From NCBI RefSeq assembly GCF_000002425.4, contig NC_037271.1, forward strand, positions 13,737,903 through 13,801,902: a stretch of 64,000 bases of DNA, read 5' to 3'. Position numbers and translations under genes: made by a program. Positions 39,133 to 52,374 of this stretch are shown here, one piece after another. The notes beneath the pieces are model-generated. The model made no database searches. It was not told the DNA's origin and worked only from the letters and a program-made list of their open reading frames with translations. Within the stretch, counting starts at the first letter, position 1. Each line of letters opens with the position of its first letter. The DNA comes from Physcomitrium patens (Eukaryota; Streptophyta; Bryopsida; Funariales; Funariaceae).

Positions 39133-41005
39133 TTTAAAAAAAATCTAAGAGTACTTCTAAAATAATATATTACATGTGAAATAAATTTGTAGCTCTTATT
39201 TAAATTTAATTTTTTACTTCTTTATTTTTAAATATCATTTTTATCTTTTTTTATAATTTATAGAACTCATTTTTAATAAAATTATAAAATCGAAATAAAA
39301 TAGTCTTTTACTTATCTTATTTCAAATTTTGTAATGTATTTGAATTGGCCATTATTCAATAATTTTGATTTTTTTTTAATTATTTTTTTAATTCTATTTT
39401 ATATCAATTTTTTTATAACCTACTAAATTTTATAAAAATCATTGAAAGAATCTAACTTTAATTTAAGGTTTTAAAACATTCGACAACATGTATACATAAT
39501 ATAAGTATGCTAAATTTTTACAATATTCTATTAGAACAAAAAAAACCATCTATTATCTTTTATTTTATTTTTTGAAATATTTAAATATACTTTTTTACTT
39601 TTTTATGTCTAATTAAAACAATAAACCACTAAAATTAATAATAAGATCTTGTTTTAATTATAACTTGGCCATAATTTTCTTAATTAAATTGTCTTATAAA
39701 ATAACTAATGTTTTTTTTATGTATATCCATGTATTATTTACATGCTTTTAATTTTATTACTTATTTTTTTGATATCTTTTGAAGATGATTTTTCAAATGC
39801 TTTTTGCTTTAATATAATTTGATATTCTTAATTTAAAGTTAAATAATTTTAAGAAATTTAGAAATTAGAAATTTTATTGTGATTAATTTTTAAAAAATAA
39901 AAATATGGTAAAAAAATAAAATTATAATTTATATTTAAAAGAAAATAATAATAATTTAATTGTAATATCATTAAAATTTAATTTAATTGTATCAAAGACA
40001 CAAATCTAAGTAGGTGTTTAAAATGATAATACACTCATTTAGAATTAAGAAAGAAAGATAGATGATTGAAAAAAACAGTTGTAATATAAAAGAAAGTTTA
40101 AAAGATAACTTTTCTCAAGTACAAAATACTTAGAGAGTCTTAAACCAATTCTTGAGTACAAGAAAGGTATTGACAAGATTAAGGATGACTTTTGTTTTCT
40201 CTACATGTATATAGGTTAGTGAAAATGCTATCTAAAAGCTTCTCAAGGGCCACAAAGCTTGCAAGCCTGCAAGTATCTAAATTGTTAGATTCTCTCATAG
40301 TTTTCTAATAAAAATAGAAACTTCTTAAAGATTTAGTTAAATGTCCATAACTTTCTTCAATGAATTATAAAATTCTATTTAGAAAATATTATTTTTATAA
40401 AGCTTTAAAATATTACTTGAATAATTTTTTAAAAATTAAAATTATTTCTATTTATAATTTTTTTAGCATTTATAAAACAGATGATTATAAAAAAATTTAA
40501 AAATATATAAAATAATATGATTTTTTTTTAAAGATATATCTAAGTTCCATTATTTAGATAAAGTAATTAGCTATGTTTGTTACTTTCAACGTCTTTTATC
40601 AATCCAAAAATATGTCTTCTAAAAACTAGTGTTCTAACTATAATTATTATTAGCTAAGGGTATAAAAAAAGATATGTTTTTGAGTAAATTGCAAGATTAT
40701 TTGGTAGCACATATTTGATATTAAAGATACTACTATAGATTATAAAACTTGTATTAAGATAATATAATTGTGAAGTCTTTGATATACATGGAAGTTTTCA
40801 AACACAAAATATAATAAAATACAAAAAGAAGCTTGCCAAAATATTTGGAAAGAGTATATGCGTATATATATTAAATTTACTGTCACATATTACAAATTTA
40901 AATGAAATATATATTCATTAGTTTACAAAAATCAAATTAATTTATACATTATTAAATATTAAAATTTTCTACTTATTTTAATTATTTATTGAAAAAATTA
41001 AACCA
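36665..41005. other. AT-rich gene-free block
   Basis: It holds (TA)n runs at about 37649-37673 and 39099-39131, (TTTA)n tracts near 37888-37913 and 38838-38858, and an (AAAAT)n run near 38646-38668. No coding region, RNA gene or clear transposon end was seen. Confidence 0.55.
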
Positions 41006-41009
41006 AACC

Positions 41010-41103
41010 ATATATAATTTTGTTGCTTGATAATTCATCATTTCTTTATTGTAGATTGCACAAGAATAGAAATGATGAATTATCAAGCAACTAAATTATA
41101 TAT
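41010..41103. repeat. Near-perfect 36-bp hairpin with 22-nt loop
   Basis: Arm 41010-41045 is the reverse complement of 41068-41103 with one mismatch (T opposite T at 41021/41092). The core is a perfect 24-bp match beginning GTTGCTTGATAATTCATC. The loop (41046-41067) contains ATTGTAGATTGCA, which is repeated directly after the hairpin, and a second, weaker stem (about 41102-41115 with 41144-41158) follows. It may be a recent inverted duplication, a foldback element or a small-RNA source. No conserved miRNA is recognised in it. Confidence 0.85.
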
Positions 41104-41159
41104 TGTAGATTGCATGAAAAATAAAGCTGGAATCTACATGGCTTTATGCAATCTATAAT

Positions 41160-42640
41160 TGAGTTTTAATACCTTTACATCTTTAAAATATAAATAAATT
41201 AAAGCATTAAATAGAACATTTCATGTTAATTATTTCAACAATGATGTCAATTGCAAAAAATAAATAGATAAAACAACTAAAGAAAAATATATGTATATGA
41301 GTATATATATGGTTGAAGAATGTCTAACATGCTTCCTTTTTGTGCAACATGTTGAGTATGATACCATACAAGTTTTGAAATAGTTAACATGAAAGGTTAC
41401 ATGTCTGCATGATTCCATACAAAATAATGTCATTAACATTCTTTGGTAATCTATGGAAAAAAACAAGATAAAGGTTGTTTTAATTGTCTAATTTCTGATT
41501 TGTACAACTTGACTGTCATGTGCATCAAATTTACTTTTCAAAATGTGACTCTGTGCAGCATAATAGTTTGAGTTTTATACCACCAAATTTTTGATATTTT
41601 AAAATGTTAAACTGCTTAATAGTTTGGAATGCACCTGTGGCAGAATAAAACTATAGCTATGTCCAATTCAGGTCTTGCATCTCTACCTGTTAGAAAAGTG
41701 GCAGACCTCACAACTTGAAAAATGCCTCCCTCATGAAGGCAAATAACAACAAGATGTCACAATACAGCACATAAATCAGCATCCAAAACACAGATGAATA
41801 TGGGATGGTAGTAGTGAACACCCACTACCAGTACAATAAATTGCCTGTTTGAATTTGTCTCAACCTCCATTGTAGTGTCACAACATCACCTAGAAAAGTT
41901 GGGGTTCAAAGGTACAAAACCCCAAAGTGAGATTATTTGAATGATCAATGAATTCACCAAAGAGCAACAGTATGCTTTATCATCAAACACGATGTTCTTT
42001 ACTATACTTAGATAGTTAATAGTACTAGCTCTATTTATGTTTGGTGAACATATGTACCTCAGTGAGAGGAAGAAATAGCAGAAAAAACAAGCATGTAGTG
42101 TAAGAATCATGAATGAATAAAGAGTATAATGTAGCAAATTCCCACTTTGGTCCTCGTATTGGCTATTTGCACTTGTATCTAGTTTAATTTACTGTGAGAT
42201 AATTAATGATTGGGATGCATTCTAATATGAGGATGGAACTTATCTTCCCTCATCCATGAACCAATGGACAGTTCTAGGTAGCTCAGTTTGACTTTTAGGT
42301 CTCGACGTGCCCAAAAAGGTTATGCTTTGATGGCATTTTTGGTTATTTTTGTCTTTTCAAATTTGGGTGTTATTAGTTACCTCTGCAACACTTTTCTTTT
42401 GCGCCATTGTGAGTTGGCAAACTTTTGGATGGTATTTTCATTTTTCATTCACTCATTTCTGTTTCTTCCTGCTCCATCAATATTGCTACTTATCTGTAAA
42501 TGACAGTAAACCACTTGTCTAGGCTAACTACTGTGAAAGGAACACATTATTCTGGCCCTGTGAGTTTTGAATTTCGACCTCTCAATCTTTTTCCATGAAA
42601 TCTGTAGCACATCGTTGTAGTCGGTGTAGCTATCATGACA
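41160..42640. other. Intermediate-composition spacer
   Basis: Composition is less extreme than in the flanking blocks, with a scatter of short frames (41230-41466 and 41886-42137 minus, 42288-42503 plus) that have no recognisable domains and are rich in aromatic and Leu codons, as expected from AT-rich chance frames. No supported feature was found. Confidence 0.35.
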
Positions 42641-42879
42641 TATTATAATTATATATATATATTTTTAATGTTATGTAGTCTTGAACATGGTTGAACAGTA
42701 AGAAAGCCACTGCTTAAATTGCGTTAGATTCTTTCAATGCAATAAGAAACGAATGAATGGGTGAACTAGTTTCGAAATCAAGCGCGGACCACTCAAAAGG
42801 AGATCCTCATTAAAAGGATTTCCAAAGTGCGTATCTACACTGTAGCAAAGGAAACGAGTTTATTAGAGTCTAGAACTAG

Positions 42880-43440
42880 ACATATGATCGTGTAGTAAAT
42901 AATCGACTTCGGGCACGCTCTCGGCGCTGTTCAGGCACTGTCTATCACCTGCGTCGGTGTTAAAGTGTCCAAGAAGGAACAGTGACGAAGCCTCAGACAA
43001 TCCGGTGGAGTAACGTACAGAGGATGATTCTTTTCCAGGTCCACCAAGTCAACATTGCTTGCACTTGAATGGAGACACCCTGGACATGGAGATCCGCGGT
43101 GCCAACTTGGATTGCCTCCATCTCCTGCCGATCAGGCACCCAGTAAGCTGAGTGCCCACCTCGTGCAATCAACTCCAGCTGAAGCTTTCGATCCACAAAG
43201 TCACAGCATGGTTCGACGGTGAAATGGTTTGGTGCCGTCCTACGATTTCGAGACAGATTACCAGCCTCTCCGGTACTTACCTGCGGCTATCGCTCAGGTC
43301 ACTCTTCGATCACACCTCTGCAGCAGCAGCAGCAGCACAATCCGAGATTCATCCCAATGGATAACTCAAATACGGAAGACGATGAGCTCAGAATAGTATT
43401 CCTGTTGGATGTTGCATAAAACAGTGGTTCAGATCCGGCT
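42880..43440. other. GC-richer island upstream of the peroxidase, gene remnant or leader
   Basis: On the minus strand one frame stays open from about 43286 to 42993 and reads, among others, HSAYWVPDRQEMEAIQV and TADLHVQGVSIQVQAML. A GTAAGT donor-like site lies at its upstream edge (minus, about 43276) and a (CAG)n tract at 43320-43335. No start codon near the upstream end and no known domain were found. It may be a pseudogene exon, an unrecognised small gene, or part of the peroxidase promoter. Confidence 0.25.
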
Positions 43441-44202
43441 ATCTCGGTCTACACTTCGATCGTAGCGCACGCCAACCGCGCCTGCTCAGAGGAATTATTG
43501 CTTAATCTTCCTTTTTATAATTTGTTGACTTTGAAGTCACCACGTTCACTTGAATCCCTGGGTTTTCTTCCGAAAGTGAATAAACGAGGCCACTTGCCCT
43601 TTTTCTCTATTGATGCTAAGCTCAGGTTGGATTGCCAACAATAGACTTTGATACTTGTTTTTTCACCTGATACTGGAGAAGGATTAGAACATTTGTATTG
43701 ACTGACCTCGAGCTCAATTGCAGTAACGGGTGATTGAATTTATCTTCGAGGTGGCAGGACTATAAGGTGTTGGGTCAGTTTCAGTTGCGGATATCTTTGG
43801 TCATCGGTCATAGAAGCTGGGAAGAGGTAAGCCCTGGAGTTTGAGTGACTTGACGAGGATGTGGTAGAGTCGTCGGAGTTTGTACGGACACAAGCCGATT
43901 GAAGATTGAGCTTGTGTCCATTGTTAATGAGTGAACGGTCAGAGGAATCTCTGAAGGCGTTATGATAGGATGATTTCATTTCCCAAATATTACGAAATCG
44001 AAGTTCTGTGGAACACCTATTGAAGTGGTTCCGCTATCTGTGTTTTCAGCGAACCAGGGACACGATTGTTGCCATTTAACATCTGAGTTTGTACCGATGG
44101 TGTTGGCGACTTGGCTCGAGAACAAAGCTTGTTTAATTGCTGGTACCTACTGATTGTTCTTACAGATCTAGGAGCCTTGCGTCTTACTGCAGATATGTAA
44201 AA

Positions 44203-45495
44203 ATGGCTCGTTTGGGATCCTTCGTTGCTGTACTGGTCCTCGTGTGTGCGGCGAGTTTCGTCAATGTAGCTGATTCGGCCGGGCTAGTAAACAACTTTTA
44301 CAGAAAATCATGCCCCAATGCTGAGAAAATCATCCGCGACAGCATTTACAGAATGTACGAGAAAAAAGGAAACATCGCCACTTCCTTCATTCGATTCGGC
44401 TTCCACGACTTCTTTAATGTAAGTTCTGCCTTCCACACGATCACGCCGACATCGCGACATCTGTAATGTGGTCTGATTTGTTTCTAATTGTACCGGCTCT
44501 CCTATCTTGCAGGGCGCCGACGCGTCTTTCTTTCTCCTGTCAGCTCCAGGCAAAACTTCGGAGAAAGACTCTCACTCGATGGTAGGCATGAGGAACGAGA
44601 AATATGTCAATAACATCAAGGCCGAAGTTGAGAAAGTATGCCCAGGAGTCGTGTCTTGCGCTGACATTCTCGCAGTTGGCTCAGCTGCCGCTGTGCAAGT
44701 GGTACGGAATCTGAGCGCTTTTTCATTTAGGAATTCAATTAAGGCATTGTATCCATAATAACTTCTGCTGGATCGCTATGCTGATTCTCTTATGTATTTG
44801 GGTAAAATTTGCAGTTAGGAGGACCTTACATCCACGTGAAGACTGGACGAAAGGACACCCGCAACAGCATGAAGTCATCCGCAGATACGATCCCCCGCCC
44901 CCAGGACGGTGTCACCAAGGTCTTGACATTCTATAAGAACATTGGGATCAACCCTCGAGAGGCGGTCGCTCTTATGGGTGAGTAGGCTTGCCTTCGAACC
45001 TAGCGAATATAATCGATCGCTCAGGATTATTCAGATTCTATCACAATTGTATTATCTTTTGGGTTCTAGTTCTGATGTGCCACTATAATGTGCGCAGGAG
45101 CTCACACTATCGGAAGAGCCCACTGCACAAGTTTCATTGAACGTATTTTCCCTAAGGTAGACCCCAAGATGGACCCGGTATTCGCCGAGAAGCTGAAGCG
45201 TAGATGCCCTGCCAAACCTACAAGTGTCCATTTCACGTACTTCCGCAACGATGAGCCGTCTCCGATGGCGTTCGACAACAACTACTTCAAGAACCTTGTA
45301 ACCAAGCAAGGCTTGATGGGGATCGACTCCGCTCTCTATTGGGACGGAAGAACCCAAAAATACGTCATTGAATTTAGTCAAAATGAAGCTGCCTGGAGAG
45401 AAGTCTTCACGGTAGCATTCAAGAAGCTGAGCGAGTACAAGGTTCTCACAGGCAGGCAGGGCGAAATCCGCAAGAGGTGTATGTATGTTAATTAA
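44203..45495 (+). CDS. Class III secretory peroxidase, four exons, divergent distal site
   Basis: Exons are 44203-44418, 44513-44701, 44815-44977 and 45098-45495; 966 bases, 321 residues, phases closing. The start gives a signal peptide (hydrophobic core at about 7-20, cleavage near 26). Mature text begins LVNNFYRKSCPNAEKIIRD. Distal Arg64 and His68 are in SFIRFGFHDFF, GVVSCADIL is at 117-125, and the proximal haem ligand His192 is in GAHTIGRAHC. Six of the eight family cysteines remain (C37/C115, C121/C317, C199/C226 as expected pairs). The HDCFVNGCD loop is instead HDFFN-GAD: both cysteines of the distal disulfide are gone and the loop is one residue shorter. The usual distal-pocket Asn region reads SHSMVGMRN, without Asn at the aligned place. 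The family oxidises phenolics with peroxide in the wall or apoplast. Here haem binding looks intact but kinetics or calcium binding may differ. Confidence 0.92.
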
Positions 45496-46255
45496 ATTTC
45501 ACTGCGTGCTAGGATATGGTTTCAATGAAAGGAGGACTTGGAGAGCAGTGATCGCCAGCCCACTTGGCTCCTCCTCAAATTTGTGCAGAAACCGGGTCCC
45601 GACAGGTCTGCTGGTTTCTTGTGAAGGATGAGAGGATTGTCTCTGACTTTAGCCCGTAGTAGGCACGACCTGGCTAATTATACCCTCTCTGCTCCCTCCC
45701 ATTTTCGCAAGTGACGTCTAATTCGGTGTTAGAACCTAGGTTTCTTGCCTATATTAGGCAATGAAAAATAGGCAGTGACAGAATTTGTTACCGATCGAAT
45801 AATCGCAAAGCCAGGCACCTGATGATGCCTTCCATCTCAAAGTGTGTTTTAATCGAAAGAGCTGATGTTGTGGATTGCAGTCCATTTACATCTACAAAGC
45901 AAAGTCGACAATTCATTTTATTTCCGTTCAAGCCATCCGTTGAAAACGACCAAATTCTTGTCGATTCGTGATCAGAGTTGCAGTGACAGTATAGAAATGC
46001 AGCAAAAGAATTGCCGGCTCTTCTGAAGTAAGGAAGGAAAAAGTGCATATTTGTGGGGTATTTTAAATAAGATAGCTTCAAAACATTGGTGGAGAACGTC
46101 TATTGTATGAATTGAAAAATCGAACACCAAAAAATAATAATGTCATTATGACCCAAAGTACCAATTTGTTTATTTATTGTCGATAAATGGCCGTGTCATA
46201 CACTGTCTTGATTCTTCATGTGCTGATAACTAGAACCTTGTGCTACACATGCTAT
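45496..46255 (+). other. 3' flank of the peroxidase gene
   Basis: Ordinary composition continues for about 750 bases after the stop and probably includes the 3' UTR. The 97-codon minus-strand frame at 45788-46081 has no recognisable domain. After 46256 the DNA becomes AT-rich with a (TA)n array. Confidence 0.35.
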
Positions 46256-46469
46256 AAGAAACCATATATATATATATATATATATAAATATAAATTTTCT
46301 TTTTTATATGAAAGAAGTTCTTAGAAGAAATAATATGAACTATGGTTGTTGTTGTTGTTGTCTTTTTTTTTTTTGTTTTTGTTTTTTGTTTTTGTTTTTA
46401 ATAATGCTTCTAAATAATATTTTTATTGATGTACCATTGGAATTGATTTAGCTTCTAGAAAATTAGTAA

Positions 46470-46507
<38 letters not shown>

Positions 46508-49500
46508 TTTAAATCCTTTCCTACATATAAAATGTTAATTCTCTAAATCCATCATTTTTTTCTTCTTGACCATGTCATTGGCACATTGATTTAAGAAGCA
46601 ACTATTGTACTTGTATCTTATTAGATTTTAAGAAGATTTCTTAAAACTAAGCTTATTATATAGATACTTCTAATATATTCTATTTCAAATAGAGTTGCAA
46701 GTTCCTTTGGATAATTTATATTTGTAGAATGCTAACTCTTTGTTTTGTTTTGTTTTGAGTTGTTTTTTTTTAGCTTATTAAGTTAAATTATCTACTACTT
46801 GTAAAGATTTGTACTAAAAGACTTAAAAAAAATCATTTCTAAGAGGCCAAATTTGATACTTGTCTTTTTTGTAAAAAACTGAGTTCTTTAGCAATATCTT
46901 AAGTTTTAGATTTATATTATAAAATATTGTGGTATATCTTTGAGAAATATAAATCTATAAAAGATAAATCTAAGTTGTGCCAAATACCCCATTGTATCCA
47001 CTACTCTTTGCATGTTAGGCTTAGTTAAGTGAATTTAGAAAGTTTAATTTTCTATGTAGTTATTGTGAGATTGTGCATTTGAAACATATTTTTAGCACAT
47101 TGGCATGTTATAGTAGAAATAATTAAAAGTATATACTATTTATATTTATTATAGGATTAAAATTATATTTTTTAATATTAAAGTAAGATATTAAATTCTA
47201 AATGAGTCAAAATTTATATACTTAATCATCCATTTTTTTAAAAGCATCATGATTGTGTACTTTGAATTGGTGAGATGATTTTTATTTTTTAATTTTAATT
47301 TTAAGATTGATAATATTTTAGCCATAATACTCCTACCTACTATGATTTTTAAAGACTAATTAATTACTAACTATTTTGATTTTTTTAATGCTATCTTTTA
47401 TACTTGTAGATGGATGAAAAATAAATATATTAATCATGTTGCACTAATGAGTCTATTTTTTTTTTTTTTATATATTTATCTTACCAACTAAAAATCATTT
47501 GCATCATTATTTTAAAATAAGAAGCAATTTTTAAAAAACATTTCATAAATAAAAGTATTAAATAATCATAATAAGAATTAAAAAAATAATAATAAAAATT
47601 TGTGTTTGATATATAATTCTTGAATTATCTGTTGTATATTAATATTTTAGAAGAACCAAACTCTTATTACATATTCAAATTTGTAATTTTTTTCTTTTGT
47701 AACCTATATATGTTTTTAAATTACAAATTTATTGGTTTGAGAGCTATTATCTAAGGTATTGTAGTATAAACAAGTTGTGTTGGTTTTAAGCATGTCCTTA
47801 TAATGTAGGACATTGTGCTATATTAAGTAATATAAGACACTAATTTATATTAAGAAAAGACCTAAAAGACATTATTTAAAAATAATATACTTAATTCCAG
47901 TGAGTCAATATTGAACTAAATAAAGTTTGTTTTTTTTGTCTAAGTCAAGATATGTAGCTGCTTTTTGAAGCAAATGATATTATTTGGAGTGTAACACCCC
48001 CTCTAATAAAAAAATAAATGCAAAATCCAATTAATTTTTGTCTTTTTAGTAGTTTGTTAAGGAAGAGTTATAATTAATACAAGACATGGTACACATAACA
48101 TTGTCAATATTGCTAGCAAATAGACAAAGGTGAGAAAAACAAGAACCAACTAAAATTCATGTTTAATAAAATTATCTATTTAATTTAGCTTCTAATAATA
48201 ATTATAACATAAGTTCAATTTTCTTAGGTCTAATTAATAACTTGTGATTGTTTGTAAGTTTTTAAACATATACATTATCATACATTATTTTCAATAGAGT
48301 CTAGTGAGATTAGACCAAATCCACAAGATCGATAATTAATGAGCTAACAAAGTCCATGGTAATACATGGAAGAATTGAAAATCTATCTTGAGAGCTGCTT
48401 TCACAACTAAACACTATCACTATAATGTCATTAAAACTAATAAGGTACAAAAGAAGTAATGTTGCATATGATAATTATTATTTTTTCTTTGCTAAAAGAG
48501 ACTTTTAGTATATTAGCTACCAAGCCAATACCACAAAATATAGAAGATAAAATATTTTCATCAGCAAAGAACTACCAAAATAAAGTGTAGTATTCTATAA
48601 TGTACATAACACTAGAAAAATGATTTAAATCAATGTTTTATTCACCATTGATATAAATTTGCAAACCATCTATCAATTTTATAAGATATATATACTATTA
48701 TTTAACAATAGCAGTGTCAACTTAGAGCATGATTAATGTTATTAGTACAACATCAAAGTAGAATACGATTGCATAAGCCACCAACCACAAGGTATTTGAT
48801 GGACATGCAATATACAGTTTTTCATTAAAATACAAAGAAATGCACTAGCAATTCACCAACAACCACTTCAAAACTTTATTTAATGATGTCTAATCAATAC
48901 TAATAAAATACTTGCATTTAGATTTCATGAGACATTCTTTGCAGCGCAACCAAAAACTTACTCTTGTTAAAGTTGCCATGAAATTGAAACCACCCAAGTT
49001 AATAATGTCCTTTAGTGGCTTGTTTTACAACAAGATGAAGTTGATTCATTAAGAACCTAAAGCAATAAAATCATTAAATACTGTTGTAACTTCAATTCTT
49101 ATTAAAAAATCTTAAATATAGCCAATCTTACATTGTGCTCTATTGCTTAATGTCTTCATTATTTTATCCTTCAAATTGAAACACATTGCATTGAGAAACC
49201 TCTTTATATTATAAAATAATAATTTTCTTCTATGCAATTAAGGAAAGAAAAGAATGGCTAATGAGTAGAACAATATCAATTTATTGTTGTTTGTCACAGG
49301 TAAAAAAATAAAATGCAAGTGTTCAGATAGGATTTTTTAAAATCATTGGTAGAAACATTGGTAGTAATTGAAAATGTTCAATGCAGATTTTTCATATTAG
49401 AGATGAATTGCAAAGATGCCACATAAATAATGCAAGATATATTTGAAACTTCTCTTGAAAATAAATATCACATCTTAGGTGCAATACCAGGATGATGTTA

Positions 49501-50704
49501 ATTTTCCTTAATCACACAAGAAATTTGCTGAAACAATAGGCCCCATGCCGAAAAGAAAGCATTATAAAAATTGAATTGTATTTTAGGCAGTCACCTTATA
49601 CAAAATGATGATTAAAAAACTATTTTTTTACTCTTTGCAAATAAGAGCAAATTCTTTTATTGCAGTATCTCCAATAATCACTTTTTGGTTATTGAATAAC
49701 ATGTCTTAAACAATTACTTTGACTTTTAATTTTTAAATTGCTAAGAAATGCTTCCCATTATCAACAACACTCTATTGATTATAATAAGAGTTCTCTACAC
49801 TTTTAAAAAAAATTGTTAATAAAATATTAGAATATTCTTCTTTTTTCCATTGATCATTGTTGTACTCTTTGAACTTCATAGGGTGTTGCTGCATCATGTG
49901 CTTCCATATATAAATTAGACAAAATAACTTTGACTAGTGTTGAAAATTGGTTGTTTTTTTTGGTTCTATACTTGCCTTTGATCAACTCCTTTTCTTTCTT
50001 CACCAAATAATGTGGTCAACTTTTTATTAAAAAATACCTTAAATTTTATTTTTTAATATTTTTAATTTTATTTTAAATAATTTTTAAGTCTCTTAAAGGT
50101 TATGATTTTTTTTTAATCAATTTTTTTGATCAATGTTTATTTTATAATTCTCTTTCAGATTCACATTAAATCATATCAATTAATGATATAACTTGGTATT
50201 ATGAACCATTTATTCAAGTGTTTTATAAGGATTTTATAATCATAAGATAATTACGGATTATTTATTATTAGCATAAGTTGGAATTTTTTAATTATCTAAT
50301 ATGATAAATCTAAAATTTAAAAATATCACCTTAAAACCTATCAAGATTATATACTTAAAAATATAGCATAAATCATTAAATAATTTTCTTAATTTTACTT
50401 AATAATTATAATATATATGAAATAATATCTAAATAAATTATTAAGACATATTTTTTATTTTAAAAATAAATCATTAATAAATTATTATTTTATATGGCTT
50501 AAAATATTCTTACACATAAAACAGTCTAAATATATATATAATTTTGATTTATAATATTATTAGAATTGTTTTTGTAGATGGTTCTTTTGTGATATATACT
50601 AGAACATGTGCCCAAGTTGTGCTCTATTTATTTAACCTATTATTTTGTAAATTGTCTAAAATAAATTTATAAAAAATTATTATAATTTATTAGTTTTAAT
50701 CAAA

Positions 50705-50735
<31 letters not shown>

Positions 50736-50752
50736 TTTTTAAAAAGTACACT

Positions 50753-50802
<50 letters not shown>

Positions 50803-51213
50803 ATATTTTAAGTAATACATAGAATGTTGTTAATGCTACTACAATTTTTACTATTGCCGCTACAACCTTAGTTTTCTTTATTATAATTAGTTTTTTTGAT
50901 TAAAATATTACTCACATTATATAAATTATTTATAGATTTATTGATAGAATAAAAAAATAAAATAATTGATTCAAGTAGATAGCATGTTATGGTAGTAGCA
51001 GCATAAACTATGATGGTGTTAGCAAATATTGTGGTTATACTAGTATGAACTTGTAAAGATTTGTATACACTTTAAATTCATATTTTTTGAATTAGCCTAT
51101 AATTAATATCTTTTTTTACAATCAAAATATTTAATTTTTTTATAAAATAATATTATAAAAATATTACAATCATATTATTTTTATATTAAAATATTAGAAT
51201 TTCTATAGTTTTA

Positions 51214-51256
<43 letters not shown>

Positions 51257-51835
51257 GTGTATTTAAAAAAAAAGTTACAATTAATTCTTATAATGATACA
51301 TTAAAATTTATAATATTAGTAAAATTATAATTAATTTTTTTGCCTAGTTCTTATATCTTATAAACTAATTAACTAAATAAAATAGCTAAAATTATTTCTT
51401 AAAAATAAAATTTAAATATCATTAAATTTAGAAGTGATAAATAAATAAATAAATAAATACATATACATTATTTAAATATAATATAAAATTTTAAAAAATA
51501 TATACCTATAATATTAAATAAAAATATTTTTTAAGTTTAATAATTAGATTATTAAGTTTTACTTATCTAAGCTAGTTTATAAATTTTAAAGTAAGAAAAT
51601 GTTTTTCTTCAAATAATATAATATATTAGAAAACTTGTAATAGTAATTTTTTTTGTGAACCATCTATTTTAATGGAAACTTTTGATTCTATAAATTTTAA
51701 TTTAAATATTTTATAAATAGAAAATTTGATTGCTGCAAAATGGTCAAATTTATGAATAATAAATATTTCAGAATATGTTACTAAAATGCATAAATTATAT
51801 GATATTTAAAAAATAATTAATTAAAAATATCAAGA
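46256..51835. other. AT-rich gene-free block with TA microsatellites
   Basis: (TA)n arrays occur at about 46264-46286, 46474-46503, 50707-50731, 50766-50800 and 51221-51246, with (CA)n beside the array at 50766. A (TTG)n run followed by poly-T lies between the first two arrays. A possible weak relative of the TA-bounded inverted-repeat family starts near 50829 (TTGTTAATGCTAC). No gene was seen. Confidence 0.55.
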
Positions 51836-52374
51836 ATATGAACTGGAAGAAGATGCATAAATATGGAAAATCCAAGTTAAGAGAAAAGCGACAAAATAAC
51901 AATAAAGTAGGATGTGTATTAAAAAGAAATTAGAATGGCTTTTGCCAAAAGACAAATAAATTAGAGACTATTAAATCTAGACTAAAAGCAAATAAGGATT
52001 TGACAAGAATGAAGAGGACTACACTCTTGCCTCTATATATATTATCTAACTAGAAGCTACGTGGTAATGTTCTATAGAACCTTTAATATATATTGACTTT
52101 GTAGGACACATGCTTTAGCTTAAAAGACAAGTTTTCTACGTGTAGGCCACATAATTAGCTTGTTTTTCAAGCTACCAATATGTGTGGCACATGGCCAACT
52201 TGTTGACCACATTTCTAACCTAAAAAGTCAATTATAGATACATATAAAGTCAAAACAATGTCTTTGAAGCTTCTAGGAATCTTCTATAGAAGATATTATA
52301 GAATTAATTTATTTTTACCTACTTTTATTTAATCATGTAGGTAATTATTGGTTTATATGTATATATCCATGACA
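51836..52374 (-). repeat. 3' LTR of the Gypsy element
   Basis: The repeat aligns with 58632-59191 along nearly its whole length, for example the shared GACAAGTTTTCTAC and GGCCAACTTGTTGACCA. Its inner end, ...CCATGACA (52374), abuts a plus-strand AGTAATGTCATGG junction preceded, on the minus strand, by the purine tract AAGAAGAGAAAG. The outer end cannot be matched to the first 30 bases of the other LTR, so it appears shortened or eroded. Confidence 0.88.
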
